From Chitinophaga sp. YR627 (GTDB taxonomy: Bacteria > Bacteroidota > Bacteroidia > Chitinophagales > Chitinophagaceae): a stretch of 64,000 nt of DNA. Below the pieces are notes generated by a model, which worked only from the letters and a program-made list of their open reading frames with translations, had not been told where the DNA came from and ran no database searches. The position numbers and the translations under genes are program-made. The stretch spans positions 372,001 through 436,000 of the forward strand of contig NZ_FOUX01000002.1 of the NCBI RefSeq assembly GCF_900114995.1, read 5' to 3'. Below, in pieces: positions 54,201-62,860 of this stretch; the first letter of the stretch is position 1, and the number at the start of each line of letters is the position of its first letter.

Positions 54201-54459
54201 CGGTTTGCTGCTTGGTCGCAAAAAACTGTACGTCTTTCAGTCCGATTGAGATATAGGGGAAATTCTGAAACGGAGATATCATACTTCCTCCGATCACCAG
54301 TTCTCCGGGTAACTGCTTATTTAACTCTTTGATTGCCAGGTTAATCAGGCGCTGCTGCTGGGAGTAGAGTACCCCGACCGCAATGCCGGCCAATATTATC
54401 AATATAGCAATAGGTATTAATAAGATACGGAGAACCCTCTTTCGCGTCTTGCCAGTCAT
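51232..54459 (-). CDS. AsmA-family protein
   Basis: 1075 residues. An N-terminal membrane anchor (ILLIPIAILIILAGIAVGVLY, about 11-31) is followed by AsmA N-terminal features (INLAIKELNKQLPGELVIGG) and a long, regular run of beta strands ending in a C-terminal AsmA-like region (LSLKNGVLNIPNMNINSSLGFMEISG). AsmA-like proteins form hydrophobic grooves and are thought to move phospholipids between the inner and outer membrane. The last ~15 residues are basic. It stands alone with a divergent DUF983 gene upstream. Confidence 0.9.
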   Translation of the reverse strand: MTGKTRKRVLRILLIPIAILIILAGIAVGVLYSQQQRLINLAIKELNKQLPGELVIGGSMISPFQNFPYISIGLKDVQFFATKQQTGRPMYQLEKLYVGFSLPDILRQKYNVKVIFLKKGHLDVVRDNNGNLNIVEANRIQQDTITTAAAESAALDLDIKKIVLSDLEISFTDKPSGQHVNARISKIKTSFRAADNKIFADFTGGMIADYITPKDSSLFRNKHLNADFTVTYDQTKEFVTLTKGNLKLEDFSFSVSGTADLKNGNNVDFKIKGDKPDIGQIMSFVPASVADQMKQFKYDGRLYFDGLIKGKLAGEQMPLIQVNFGCENGWLMNPDAKKRIDSLGFKGYYTNGAEHSLKTSELHLMNMSAIPEKGIFKGNFVMKDFTDPKMIMQINSELELEFIGAFLGIADLQRITGHISMKMDFNELVDMTLPEASMGKLKEGIQSELRVSDLTFRIPNYPHIIHKLNLHADMKNGFVKLDTLSFFFGNSDFAMNGSLSDLPALFHQQEKPVQVTFTARSKRMIMKELLSYDTAMARKAKEEIYNFNIGLALETSVKELQHPNPLPKGKFKMEKLFASFKEYPHAFHDFGAELNINDTALLLRNFGGMIDSSDIRFSGRVVNYQLWFDKIMRGKTQVAFDLKSQRLAMRDILGPISKKYVSRDYHQEVAAGLWLRAKADLRYDSVFKFAKIKLANVSGELLQHKIKVDSVKGTVKVGSDSFLRLDTLTGRIGKTDFDVSMRLYMGKDTVKRKKENFLQFTSRNLDLDQLTNYKLTANEDEETVVAAPAATRTVVRDTSHAAGFNIFSIPFIDFRATVNIGRLKYHRLWLRNIVSNVRMQANQHLYLDTLGMGIADGQIGMRGHFNGTDPKKIFFRSRIRAFDVDLEKLMLKLDHFGQDYVINKNIKGRLNGQIRSRIQMHPDLTPIIDNCEAELDLGIYNGSLVNFAPMQAMAGYFKDKNLNMVRFDTLRNKLSLKNGVLNIPNMNINSSLGFMEISGKQSLDMNMEYYMRIPLKMVTTVGFQSLFGRKKEEVDPDQVDAIEYRDKDKKVRFMNIKVTGTPDNFKVGLGKAKKA

Positions 54460-54618
54460 GGTGTTGAGACTTGTCTTAAATGATAACTAACGACAAAAAT
54501 AGAAAGCACCCCTATAAAATAAAAATAATTTATATGTAGCTCCTTTTTTCTCCGACGAATCGGTAAAAAATACCACATTTAAGTCGAATCCTACCACGGT
54601 GGAGGAGACCGTTTACGC

Positions 54619-54626
54619 TAACTTTG
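54619..54626 (+). promoter_or_regulatory. -7 box of the DUF983 gene
   Basis: TAACTTTG fits TAnnTTTG and would start transcription about 15 nt before the ATG at 54648. No clear -33 box. Confidence 0.4.
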
Positions 54627-54647
54627 GGTCTGATAAATAACATTTTT

Positions 54648-55079
54648 ATGTGTGCAGTGAAAACCGAAAAAAAGCCCAATCTGCTGGGCAGTATACTGAC
54701 GAACAGGTGTCCAGCCTGTCGCAGAGGAAAAATTTTCAAATCTGATAACGCATATAACCTGAAGCACTTCACAGAGATGAACGATCATTGTGCTGTGTGT
54801 GGAGAAGATTTTGAAAGGGAGATCGGGTTCTACTACGGTACCGGGTATGTCAGCTATGCGCTGACCGTGGCATTTAGCGTGGCAACATTTATTGCCTGGT
54901 GGGTACTGATAGGATTCTCCCTGTATGACAACCGGATGTTCTGGTGGCTGGGTGTGAACGGCGTTTTACTGGTAGCTTTACAACCACCTATCATGCGGGT
55001 ATCACGAACGATCTGGCTGGCTTTCTTCGTAAGATATAAGCCAAACTATAAAGAGAATACCAGTCCTTCTGGTGTTTAA
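54648..55079 (+). CDS. DUF983 membrane protein with zinc-ribbon cysteines
   Basis: 143 residues from the ATG at 54648 (an earlier TTG-type start at 54624 would lie across the -7 box). CPACRRGKIF and HCAVCGEDF are two CxxC pairs able to bind zinc, and two membrane segments follow (about 65-85, 97-115). The family is common near cytochrome c oxidase genes in Proteobacteria; in Bacteroidota its role is unknown. A terminator follows. Confidence 0.85.
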   Translation: MCAVKTEKKPNLLGSILTNRCPACRRGKIFKSDNAYNLKHFTEMNDHCAVCGEDFEREIGFYYGTGYVSYALTVAFSVATFIAWWVLIGFSLYDNRMFWWLGVNGVLLVALQPPIMRVSRTIWLAFFVRYKPNYKENTSPSGV

Positions 55080-55105
55080 GTTTGTAACGAGTAACTTTTC
55101 CTTTT

Positions 55106-55137
55106 GGCCGCTGGTTGATAACCGGCGGCCTTTTTTA
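55106..55137 (+). terminator. Terminator of the DUF983 gene
   Basis: GGCCGCTGGTT and AACCGGCGGCC form an 11-bp stem (one T-G pair) with a 3-nt loop, then TTTTTT. It starts 27 nt past the stop. Confidence 0.85.
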
Positions 55138-55290
55138 TTATCCCTACCTGTACATCTCTTATTGTTCAGCATAGACACTCTGTGCAAAAATTACTACAGA
55201 CTTGACAATTCCATGTAAATCAAACCGTTTACCACCGCTATTATCATTACGGTATAGTGTTAGCTTGATAATCAGAAAAATCTGATCAAT

Positions 55291-55881
55291 ATGGCAAAAA
55301 CATCATCTACCAGTACCGGTCCGGTAAAAAAGACCATTGCAAAAACGGCGGCAGCTATCGGCAATGCCGCTTATGAAAATGTCGTTGGCGACAATCCACT
55401 CAAAGAATTCTTCTGCGATCAGCTGAAAGATATCTACTGGGCAGAAAATCATATTAAAGTTGCCCTTCCGAAAATGATAAAATCCGCCGTTTCTCCTGTA
55501 TTGCAGGCGGCTTTCCAGGATCACCTGAAACAGACTGAAGGCCATATCAGTCGCCTGGAACAGGCATTTGAATTATTGGGCAAGCCGGTAAGGGCCAAGA
55601 AGTGTCAGGCGATCGAAGGCATCGTGCTGGAAGGAGAATCTATCATCGCAGAGACGGCACCTGGCACAGCTGTAAGGGATGCCGGGCTGATACTGGCAGC
55701 TCAGAAAGTGGAACATTATGAGATTGCCTCTTACGGTGGGCTATCACAGCTCGCAAATACGCTTGGTCTGGCAGACGTGGTTAAATTATTAGAAGCCACG
55801 CTGGCAGAAGAAAAAGAAACAGATGCATTGCTCAGTGAAATTGCAGAGAACAGTATCAACTGTGAAGCCGCCAGCGAATAA
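55291..55881 (+). CDS. DUF892 ferritin-like protein (YciE/YciF type)
   Basis: 196 residues. After a basic/Ser-rich N-terminus (about 1-30) the DUF892 four-helix bundle covers about 35-190: LKEFFCDQLKDIYWAENHIKVALPKM, LEQAFELLGKPVRAKKCQAIEGIVLEG and AQKVEHYEIASYGGLSQLANTLG, with Glu and His residues at the expected di-iron positions. Such proteins are linked to stress resistance. It ends 46 nt before the catalase gene, which suggests cotranscription in an oxidative-stress unit. Confidence 0.9.
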   Translation: MAKTSSTSTGPVKKTIAKTAAAIGNAAYENVVGDNPLKEFFCDQLKDIYWAENHIKVALPKMIKSAVSPVLQAAFQDHLKQTEGHISRLEQAFELLGKPVRAKKCQAIEGIVLEGESIIAETAPGTAVRDAGLILAAQKVEHYEIASYGGLSQLANTLGLADVVKLLEATLAEEKETDALLSEIAENSINCEAASE

Positions 55882-55927
55882 AACTGTTTTCCACCAACTC
55901 ATCCATCGAAACCATAAAAAACACGTC

Positions 55928-58114
55928 ATGCCTGAAAAGAAAAAGACGCAAGAGACCTCAACAGAGAATAAAAAAATTGCAGAACTGTCTCCCAATAAAG
56001 AAGATAGCAACGGTCAGGAGCTTAACACCAATACCGGCGTTAAGATCAGTGATGATCATAACTCGCTGAAAGCTGGTGACAGAGGTCCTACCCTGATGGA
56101 AGATTTTATCTTCCGCGAAAAGATGACCCATTTCGACCATGAACGTATCCCTGAGCGTGTAGTACATGCACGCGGGTCAGGCGCTCATGGTGTATTTAAG
56201 GTATATGAATCCATGGAAAAATATACCAAAGCAGGCTTTCTCACGGACACCTCCAGAGAAACACCTGTTTTTGTGCGATTTTCTACTGTGGCAGGTTCCA
56301 GGGGATCTACTGACCTCGCCCGCGATGTGAGAGGATTCGCTGTAAAATTCTATACAGATGAAGGGATCTTCGATCTGGTGGGCAATAACATGCCGGTGTT
56401 CTTCATACAGGATGCCACCAAGTTCCCTGACCTCGTACATGCTGTCAAACCGGAACCGCACAATGAGATACCACAGGCTGCGTCTGCCCATGATACCTTC
56501 TGGGACTTCATCTCACTGATGCCTGAATCGACCCACATGATCATGTGGCTGATGAGTGACAGGGCTATTCCGCGCAGCTATCGTATGATGGAAGGATTTG
56601 GCGTACATACCTTCCGCTTTGTCAATGCAAATGAAGAATCCTGTTTTGTAAAATTCCACTGGAAGCCATTACTGGGCGTGCACTCCGTGGCCTGGGACGA
56701 AGCCCAGAAGATCTCCGGAAAAGATCCCGACTTCCACCGCCGGGACCTGTGGGAAGCGATAGAAAGCGGCAACTTTCCGGAATGGGAACTGGGTGTACAG
56801 ATCGTACCGGAATCAGACGAGCATAAGTTTGATTTCGATCTGCTGGACGCCACCAAGATCATTCCGGAAGAGCTGGTGCCTGTGCAACGTATCGGTAAAC
56901 TGACCCTGAACAGGAACCCTGATAATTTCTTTGCAGAAACAGAGCAGGTAGCTTTTCATATCGGCCATGTGGTACCAGGTATTGATTTTACAAACGATCC
57001 GTTGTTACAGGGAAGGTTGTTCTCTTATACAGATACACAACTGATCCGTCTTGGCGGACCGAATTTCCAGGAAATACCCATTAACCGGCCTGTCGTACCT
57101 GTACATAATAATCAACGTGATGGTTATATGCGGCAGACCATCAATAAAGGCCGTACCAGCTACAGCCCTAACTCACTCGGCGGTGGTTATCCTACTCAGG
57201 TGAAGGCGGCGGATGGCGGCTTCAGATCCTACACAGAGAAGATCGATGCGCGAAAGATCAGGGAAAGAAGCCGCAGCTTCTTTGATCATTATACACAGGC
57301 TACCCTGTTCTTCAATAGTCAGTCTGCTCCGGAAAAACAGCACCTGGTCGATGCTTTACGTTTCGAACTGGGTAAAGTGGAAACCGTTGCAATAAGACAA
57401 AGGATGATTGGCATCCTGACACAGGTAGATAAAGACCTGGCTGCGCAGGTAGCGTATGGCCTGGGACTGGATGTCCCACCAGGACCGGAACAGCCTGTAA
57501 ACCATGGCGTGCCGGCAGATGCAGACCCGGCACATTATGAGCCATTCTCACCTAAAGAGCCGGTTCCGGATCTCTCCCTGGCACTTAGTATGGCTAATAC
57601 GATAAAGGATAGTATCCAGACCCGAAAGATCGGTTTCCTTGCTGCGGATGGCGTGGATGCTGCTTCCCTGAATGCTGTAAAAAGCGCCCTGGAAGCAGAG
57701 GGAGCTATTGTGGAGATCATAGCGCCGCACCTGGGAGAAATTGTGGCAGCTGACAATTCAGTGATACCGGTACAAAAAAGCCTGCTGACTGCTTCCTCCG
57801 TGTTTTACGACGCCTTATATGTGCCTTCCGGCCCTACCAGTTCGGGTACCCTGGAGGCGGACGCAGATGCTGTGCACTTCCTCAACGAAGCCTACAGGCA
57901 TTGTAAGGCCATTGCTGCACATGCGGATGCCAGACAGGTACTGGAGACCACTTATTTCGCAAAGAAACTGCCGGAAGATGATTCAGAAGAATCAGCGTTG
58001 ATGGAAGGTGTTGTTGTTCAGGAAGATGTAAAAAAACTGTCTAAGATATTTATCAGGTCGATTGCGCAACACCGGTTCTGGGAGCGGGAAAAACCCCGTA
58101 GAGTACCAGCGTGA
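55928..58114 (+). CDS. katE: Large-subunit catalase (HPII/KatE type)
   Basis: 728 residues from the ATG at 55928. The heme catalase core runs about 50-530 with His80 in VVHARGSGAHGVF, Asn153 in LVGNNMPVFF and the heme-ligand Tyr in RLFSYTDTQLIRLG. Residues about 580-728 are the C-terminal DJ-1/PfpI-like (flavodoxin-fold) domain typical of clade 2 catalases (IGFLAADGVDAASLNAVK). It decomposes H2O2 in the cytoplasm. The gene follows the DUF892 gene by 46 nt and ends in a terminator. Confidence 0.95.
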   Translation: MPEKKKTQETSTENKKIAELSPNKEDSNGQELNTNTGVKISDDHNSLKAGDRGPTLMEDFIFREKMTHFDHERIPERVVHARGSGAHGVFKVYESMEKYTKAGFLTDTSRETPVFVRFSTVAGSRGSTDLARDVRGFAVKFYTDEGIFDLVGNNMPVFFIQDATKFPDLVHAVKPEPHNEIPQAASAHDTFWDFISLMPESTHMIMWLMSDRAIPRSYRMMEGFGVHTFRFVNANEESCFVKFHWKPLLGVHSVAWDEAQKISGKDPDFHRRDLWEAIESGNFPEWELGVQIVPESDEHKFDFDLLDATKIIPEELVPVQRIGKLTLNRNPDNFFAETEQVAFHIGHVVPGIDFTNDPLLQGRLFSYTDTQLIRLGGPNFQEIPINRPVVPVHNNQRDGYMRQTINKGRTSYSPNSLGGGYPTQVKAADGGFRSYTEKIDARKIRERSRSFFDHYTQATLFFNSQSAPEKQHLVDALRFELGKVETVAIRQRMIGILTQVDKDLAAQVAYGLGLDVPPGPEQPVNHGVPADADPAHYEPFSPKEPVPDLSLALSMANTIKDSIQTRKIGFLAADGVDAASLNAVKSALEAEGAIVEIIAPHLGEIVAADNSVIPVQKSLLTASSVFYDALYVPSGPTSSGTLEADADAVHFLNEAYRHCKAIAAHADARQVLETTYFAKKLPEDDSEESALMEGVVVQEDVKKLSKIFIRSIAQHRFWEREKPRRVPA

Positions 58115-58133
58115 TGACTTTGTTTGGCTGGAA

Positions 58134-58163
58134 GGCAGCGGGTCCACACACCCGCTGCCTTTC
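58134..58163 (+). terminator. Terminator of the catalase unit
   Basis: GGCAGCGGGT (58134-58143) pairs with ACCCGCTGCC (58150-58159), loop of 6, then TTTC. It lies 20 nt past the stop. Confidence 0.75.
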
Positions 58164-58625
58164 ATCTAGGTTCTTCAACAAAAATACAATCTGGGGTGTC
58201 TCAAAAAATGGTTTTCGATACTATGTTGATACTATAAGAGATTCTTGGAAATGAACGCTTTAAAAGCGTTTCCAGGAAACAGATCCCTCTCCTGCTGTCC
58301 GCACACTACTTACCGTAGCTCCTTCTTATATTCCTGGTGTAATTTTGCGTAGCATCCTTTCTGGTGGTGATGCAGCATATGCCGTTGCACGTAAGTCATT
58401 GTTCCTAAACAATTTTCCACGACAATCTTAAAGCAGCTATACCTGTAACATCATTCCTCATCAAGGGCTCTCATAATCACATTGCAAAAGTAAATACCAG
58501 ATCAGGGAAAAAGAATCCCGGAAAACAGGGGTTTTATCAGGGAGGTCTTCCTAAACCACTTATGTTAAAAAATATTAATAATATGTAGCTCAAATAATTA
58601 TATATTTCGGGCTGATTTATGTCCT
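58164..58625. other. Intergenic region before the histidine kinase
   Basis: About 460 nt with no long ORF. GTGTCTCAAAAAATGG near 58197 recalls an insertion-sequence end but no partner is seen. A short minus-strand ORF (58310-58399) is listed apart. AT-rich sequence just before 58626 may contain the kinase promoter. Confidence 0.4.
58310..58399 (-). CDS. Possible 29-residue small ORF
   Basis: ATG at 58399 after TTAGGAACA, ending TAA at 58310. The product is 29 residues, basic and rich in His, Gln and Lys (MTYVQRHMLHHHQKG at the start). I do not recognise it. It may be a chance ORF, or a remnant in a region with other odd features; conservation would be needed to call it a gene. Confidence 0.25.
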   Translation of the reverse strand: MTYVQRHMLHHHQKGCYAKLHQEYKKELR

Positions 58626-60590
58626 ATGAGAGTACCTATACTTATCATCCTTTGCTGTATCACGGCTGGTTTATACGCGCAGAATCGAACGTCCTCCGAC
58701 GCCGTATCCTCCGATCTGTATATCAGACTAGCCCGGAAATCACCCCTGCGTGACAGCGTACAGGCATTAAAGTATTTTCAGCAGGCATTGCAGCTGGAAG
58801 AGAAAAACGATAATAAACTGGGTATCGCCCGTACATATCTGGCGATCGGCAGCTGGTACAATTCCATCAATAATTATAACGAAGCAGAGAAACACCTGCT
58901 CATCGCCCGGGAGAATATGCTGAAGGATACCAGCCGGGAAGGACGTTTATTGCTGGCCAGTACAAAGGTGAACCTGGCTATTGTGCTGGGTAACAAAGGT
59001 CAGACACAGCTACAGGCGGAAGAATACCTGCAAACCATCCCTATCCTGGAAAAGGCGAATGCTATTCCGGAACTGAATGAGACCTATCAGAATCTGGGAG
59101 ATATCTTCTCTAATAAGTCACAGTATAAAACCGCTATCACTTATTATTATAAAAGTCTGGGGGCTTATGCCGACCCGGCGCCTTATTGTCACCTGATTGC
59201 CAGCAGACACCTGCGACTGGCCAATGCCATGTATCACCTGGACAGTCTGCATAACATGGAAACCAATCTGGCGGCGGCGAAGGAAAAACTGGACAGAACA
59301 GGCGTAGACTCCATCAATATCTGGGCAGATTACTATCACCTGCAGGGAAAGCTCGACGTAAAACGGCAGATGTACAACCGTGCAGCGACCACCTTTTACG
59401 CCGGCTTGTCTATCGCCCGCAGAACCAGCTATAACAGCGCCATCTGCAATAACCTGTACTCACTCGCAAGACTGTTTGAAAAACAGGGGATGTATGACCG
59501 CGCCATGGTGCTCATGGATGAATATGGCAAACTATCCTATACACTGAAGGACTTTCCGTTCCGCTTACGTGCACTGGACCTAAGGGCCGATCTGTCCTTC
59601 AAACAACACTTTCCGGATCAGGCATATAACTATCTGAGACAGTATATCATACTGGCGGATAGTCTGAAGGAACTGACTGTAACAGAAAAGATCCACGAAC
59701 TGGAAGCAGAGTATCAGTCCTCCGAAAAGGAGAACCGTATTATGCAGCTGCAACACGAAAATGAACGCCAGGAATTTGCCCTGCAGAAAAACAGGCTCCT
59801 CATTTCCCTGATGGTGGTGATCATGTTGTCGTTATTTGTGGTGGCGGCACTCAGTTATCTCTTCTACAGGAATGGCCGTAAACTGCTGGAACAACAACGC
59901 AGGCTGCATGAATTTGAAGTAGAGCGTATTCGCCAGGAACATAAGATCTCCCTCCTCTCTGCCATGCTGGAAGGACAGGAAAAAGAACGTACCCGACTGG
60001 CGCGTGACCTGCACGATGGTTTGGGCGGTTTACTCTCAGGGATCAAACTGGAGCTGTCTACGGTCAATCCTTCCCAGACTGATGTGCACCGGCAATCACT
60101 CATACAGAATACCCTGCAGAGACTGGATGGTGCAATGGATGAACTGCGCCGTATTGCCCGTAGTATGATGCCGGAGATCCTGATCAAATACGGACTGGGA
60201 GAAGCTACGGTTGAATATTGCAGAGGACTGAAGAAGACTGGTACTGATAATATCGTCTGCCAGGTATTTAACTTCCAGGTAGCCGATATGGAACATACCC
60301 GGCAGGTTGTATTGTACCGCATCATGCAGGAACTGGTGAACAATGCGATCAAACACGCGGAAGCTTCACAGATCCTGGTATTGCTGCAACAGACAGATAA
60401 AACATTATTCCTCACCGTAGAAGATGATGGTAAAGGCTTTGATGCCGCTGCCGGTAATAAACTGAAAGGTGCGGGACTTGCCAATATTGAGGCCAGGGTG
60501 GAATTCCTTGGCGGTAAAATAGATATACAGTCTGAACCGGGCACCGGAACAGCGATAACCATTGAATGTGCTACCTCTCTAAACCAGTAA
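58626..60590 (+). CDS. TPR-containing sensor histidine kinase (HisKA_3 type)
   Basis: 654 residues. A signal peptide (1-19) leads into periplasmic TPRs (about 40-340), then a coiled-coil helix, a membrane segment (about 383-405), the dimerisation helix with the phosphoacceptor His463 in LARDLHDGLGGLLSGIKLELS, and a HATPase_c domain with NNAIKHAEA and DDGKGFD. This is the NarL-type kinase class common in Bacteroidota. It is followed 16 nt on by its LuxR-type response regulator. The signal is unknown. Confidence 0.93.
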   Translation: MRVPILIILCCITAGLYAQNRTSSDAVSSDLYIRLARKSPLRDSVQALKYFQQALQLEEKNDNKLGIARTYLAIGSWYNSINNYNEAEKHLLIARENMLKDTSREGRLLLASTKVNLAIVLGNKGQTQLQAEEYLQTIPILEKANAIPELNETYQNLGDIFSNKSQYKTAITYYYKSLGAYADPAPYCHLIASRHLRLANAMYHLDSLHNMETNLAAAKEKLDRTGVDSINIWADYYHLQGKLDVKRQMYNRAATTFYAGLSIARRTSYNSAICNNLYSLARLFEKQGMYDRAMVLMDEYGKLSYTLKDFPFRLRALDLRADLSFKQHFPDQAYNYLRQYIILADSLKELTVTEKIHELEAEYQSSEKENRIMQLQHENERQEFALQKNRLLISLMVVIMLSLFVVAALSYLFYRNGRKLLEQQRRLHEFEVERIRQEHKISLLSAMLEGQEKERTRLARDLHDGLGGLLSGIKLELSTVNPSQTDVHRQSLIQNTLQRLDGAMDELRRIARSMMPEILIKYGLGEATVEYCRGLKKTGTDNIVCQVFNFQVADMEHTRQVVLYRIMQELVNNAIKHAEASQILVLLQQTDKTLFLTVEDDGKGFDAAAGNKLKGAGLANIEARVEFLGGKIDIQSEPGTGTAITIECATSLNQ

Positions 60591-60606
60591 AACCCAATTG
60601 AAAATT

Positions 60607-61230
60607 ATGATCAAAGTAGTAGTGGTGGAAGACCACCCCATTATGGTGGAAGGACTGAAGAATATCCTGCGTAGTGATGCAGGTATAGAAGTGAGCGGTG
60701 CTTACGGAGATGGTAAAAGTGTATTACAGGCACTTGAGAAAGGACAGCCTGATGTTATGCTGATGGATGTGAATCTGCCGGATATCAGTGGCGTGAACCT
60801 CTGTGGTGAAGTGAAGAAGAAATACGAAGATGTCAGGATCATTGCACTGAGTACACATGACGAACAACCGGTTATTCACAGTATGTTACAGAACGGGGCC
60901 AGCGGATATGTGCAGAAGAACGCATTGGGCAATGAGATCATCCACGCCATCTATGCGATCATGGATGGAGAAGAATATCTCTGCAGCAGCACCAAAGAGG
61001 CGCTGAAAAATGCAGACATGGAACTGTTAAAAGCGATCCCCCGCATTACCCGCAGGGAAAAAGAAATATTACAGCTGATCGGTAAAGGACTGACGACCAT
61101 GCAGATCGCTGATCAACTGTTCATCAGTACACATACAGTGGAAAGTCACCGTAAGAATCTGATGGAGAAATTTGGTGTGAATAACACCACTTCTGTGGTA
61201 AAACTGGCGTCTGAATACAAACTGCTTTAA
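60607..61230 (+). CDS. LuxR/NarL-family response regulator
   Basis: 207 residues from the ATG at 60607 (a TTG at 60598 is the alternative). The receiver domain has VEDHP, the phosphorylated Asp in VMLMDVNLPD and the Lys in YVQKNA; the LuxR DNA-binding domain is about 138-205 (TRREKEILQLIGKGLTTMQIADQLFISTHTVESHRKNLMEKFGV). Cognate of the upstream TPR kinase. Its stop overlaps the convergent FNR-like gene by 4 nt. Confidence 0.95.
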   Translation: MIKVVVVEDHPIMVEGLKNILRSDAGIEVSGAYGDGKSVLQALEKGQPDVMLMDVNLPDISGVNLCGEVKKKYEDVRIIALSTHDEQPVIHSMLQNGASGYVQKNALGNEIIHAIYAIMDGEEYLCSSTKEALKNADMELLKAIPRITRREKEILQLIGKGLTTMQIADQLFISTHTVESHRKNLMEKFGVNNTTSVVKLASEYKLL

Positions 61231-61928
61231 CCGGCTTCCAGTTCCAGCTGGGCCAGCCGCGCAGCATCTTTCACAGCAATGCTTTTACCGGAGAGTACAA
61301 TGATGTTCTCCTGTATCAGATCGCTCATGATACGGAAGGCGGTTTCATATGTCGTACCGGTATAGGAAGCAATATCCTGCCGGCTTAGTGTCATATTGAT
61401 ATAGCCTTCTTCGTTGACGCCAAACTTCCGCTGTAAATTCAGCAGTGCATGGGCAATGCGCCCTTTCACCGGCATATGCACGAGGTTGCGCATATTCTTT
61501 TCTGACTCCTGTAGTTCAGTGGCATAGAACATCATTAAGGCCTGCAGGAAATCATGGTTGACTTTCAGTGTTGCCTGGAAAAAGGTCATGTCTATAAAAC
61601 AGATGTTCACTGCTTCGAGGGCGGTCGCTGACACAGGATAGACCATTTCACTGCCTACTCCCCTATGCCCAACGATATCTCCATCTCTCGCAAAACGGAC
61701 GATCAGCTCTTTGCCTTCGCCCCAGTGCTTATGCACTTTTACTTTACCTGCATTCACGAAATAAATTCCATTCACTGGTTCTCCTTCCCGAAAAAGCAAT
61801 TCACCTTTTTTAAATGTAAGATGTTGCCGATGTGCTGCTAAAGCCGGTTTCCAGGCGGGTATACATAATGTACACAACATACAGGATTGCAGATCGCAAC
61901 CATGTTTATCTTTCTTCATTCCTGTCAA
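61227..61928 (-). CDS. FNR-like transcriptional regulator with iron-sulfur-type cysteines
   Basis: 233 residues. A cyclic-nucleotide-type sensor domain (about 35-145) and a Crp-type helix-turn-helix (MTLSRQDIASYTGTTYETAFRIMSDL, about 178-203). The N-terminus carries Cys11, 16, 19 and 22 (C-x4-C-x2-C-x2-C-IP), and Cys110 sits in the place of E. coli FNR Cys122. This is the [4Fe-4S] ligand pattern of FNR, so it should sense oxygen or NO. It overlaps the cobA gene by 23 nt. The likely targets are the adjacent nitrite genes, where an FNR-like box lies. A start at 61919 (Met4) is also possible. Confidence 0.88.
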   Translation of the reverse strand: MTGMKKDKHGCDLQSCMLCTLCIPAWKPALAAHRQHLTFKKGELLFREGEPVNGIYFVNAGKVKVHKHWGEGKELIVRFARDGDIVGHRGVGSEMVYPVSATALEAVNICFIDMTFFQATLKVNHDFLQALMMFYATELQESEKNMRNLVHMPVKGRIAHALLNLQRKFGVNEEGYINMTLSRQDIASYTGTTYETAFRIMSDLIQENIIVLSGKSIAVKDAARLAQLELEAG

Positions 61929-62664
61929 TTAATTGCTGCACCGTGCCAGCCATATCCCTCAGGTCCACCACTTTCCCTACCACTATTACCGCCGGATTGG
62001 ACATGCCGGCATGTTGCGCTTTGAATACTATGTCTTTAACGGTTCCCGTAACGAATTTCTCCTTATCAGTTGTACTGTTCTGGATGATCGCTACCGGCAT
62101 ACTGCTTTTGCCGTACCCTGCAAATATATCCATTATTGCTTCCAGCTTGCTCATAGCCATTAATATAATGACAGTAGCAGTAGACTGGGCGGCGAGCTGA
62201 ATATCTGCAGAGATCTCCCCTGTCAGCGTGGTACCCGTAGTTACCCAGAAGCTTTCGGTCATACCCCTGGATGTCAGCGGGATCATCTGTCCTGCCGGCG
62301 CAGCCAGTGCACTGGAGATACCGGGCACTACCTGTACGGGTATACCTGCTCCTCTGGCAGCCGCTATTTCTTCCGTTGCCCTGCCGAATACAAAGGAATC
62401 ACCTCCTTTCAGTCTTACCACATGGCCGTGAGACTGCGCATACTCTATTATCAGGTGATTGATCTCCTGCTGGGACAGCGAATGGCATCCATACCGCTTT
62501 CCTACAAAACGAACTACAGCACCTGGCTTTGCATAGGATAATAAGGTCTCATTAACGAGCGCATCATATAAGATGACATCCGCCTGACGGATCACATTGA
62601 TTGCCTTCAGTGTAATGAGTTCTGGATCTCCGGGTCCAGCACCTACTAAGGATAAATATGCCAT
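61906..62664 (-). CDS. cobA: Uroporphyrinogen-III C-methyltransferase
   Basis: 252 residues, single-domain SUMT: LVGAGPGDPELITLKA, VRFVGKRYGCHSLSQQEIN and VVRLKGGDSFVFGRATEEI are the three signature blocks. It makes precorrin-2 from uroporphyrinogen III, the first step to siroheme, the cofactor of NirB. No CysG dehydrogenase domain is fused. It is divergent from nirB across a 196-nt region with an FNR-like box and overlaps the FNR-like gene by 23 nt, so the two minus-strand genes are cotranscribed. Confidence 0.94.
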   Translation of the reverse strand: MAYLSLVGAGPGDPELITLKAINVIRQADVILYDALVNETLLSYAKPGAVVRFVGKRYGCHSLSQQEINHLIIEYAQSHGHVVRLKGGDSFVFGRATEEIAAARGAGIPVQVVPGISSALAAPAGQMIPLTSRGMTESFWVTTGTTLTGEISADIQLAAQSTATVIILMAMSKLEAIMDIFAGYGKSSMPVAIIQNSTTDKEKFVTGTVKDIVFKAQHAGMSNPAVIVVGKVVDLRDMAGTVQQLIDRNEER

Positions 62665-62743
62665 ATGAGATATATTACAAATAAAATTATATGAGTTAAA
62701 TCATACTAACCACTATAAAATTAGAACCTTTATTCCTAATTTC

Positions 62744-62757
62744 ATGATGCAGATCAT
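62744..62757. promoter_or_regulatory. FNR-like box between cobA and nirB
   Basis: ATGAT-GCAG-ATCAT, a perfect dyad with the spacing of the FNR site TTGAT-N4-ATCAA and one mismatch in each half. It is 80 nt from the cobA ATG and 104 nt from nirB. Confidence 0.5.
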
Positions 62758-62860
62758 AAAAAACGGCAATTTTTATCACTCGATCAGGAAAATATATATC
62801 ATATTATATTTTTCATAATACTTAGCCGTTTCTCATTTTATCAACTCAATTCTTTGCCAA

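Noticed and set aside
58190..58215. Possible insertion-sequence end (GTGTCTCAAAAAATGG)
   Set aside because: No matching inverted end or transposase fragment is within reach; kept only as a remark in the intergenic entry.
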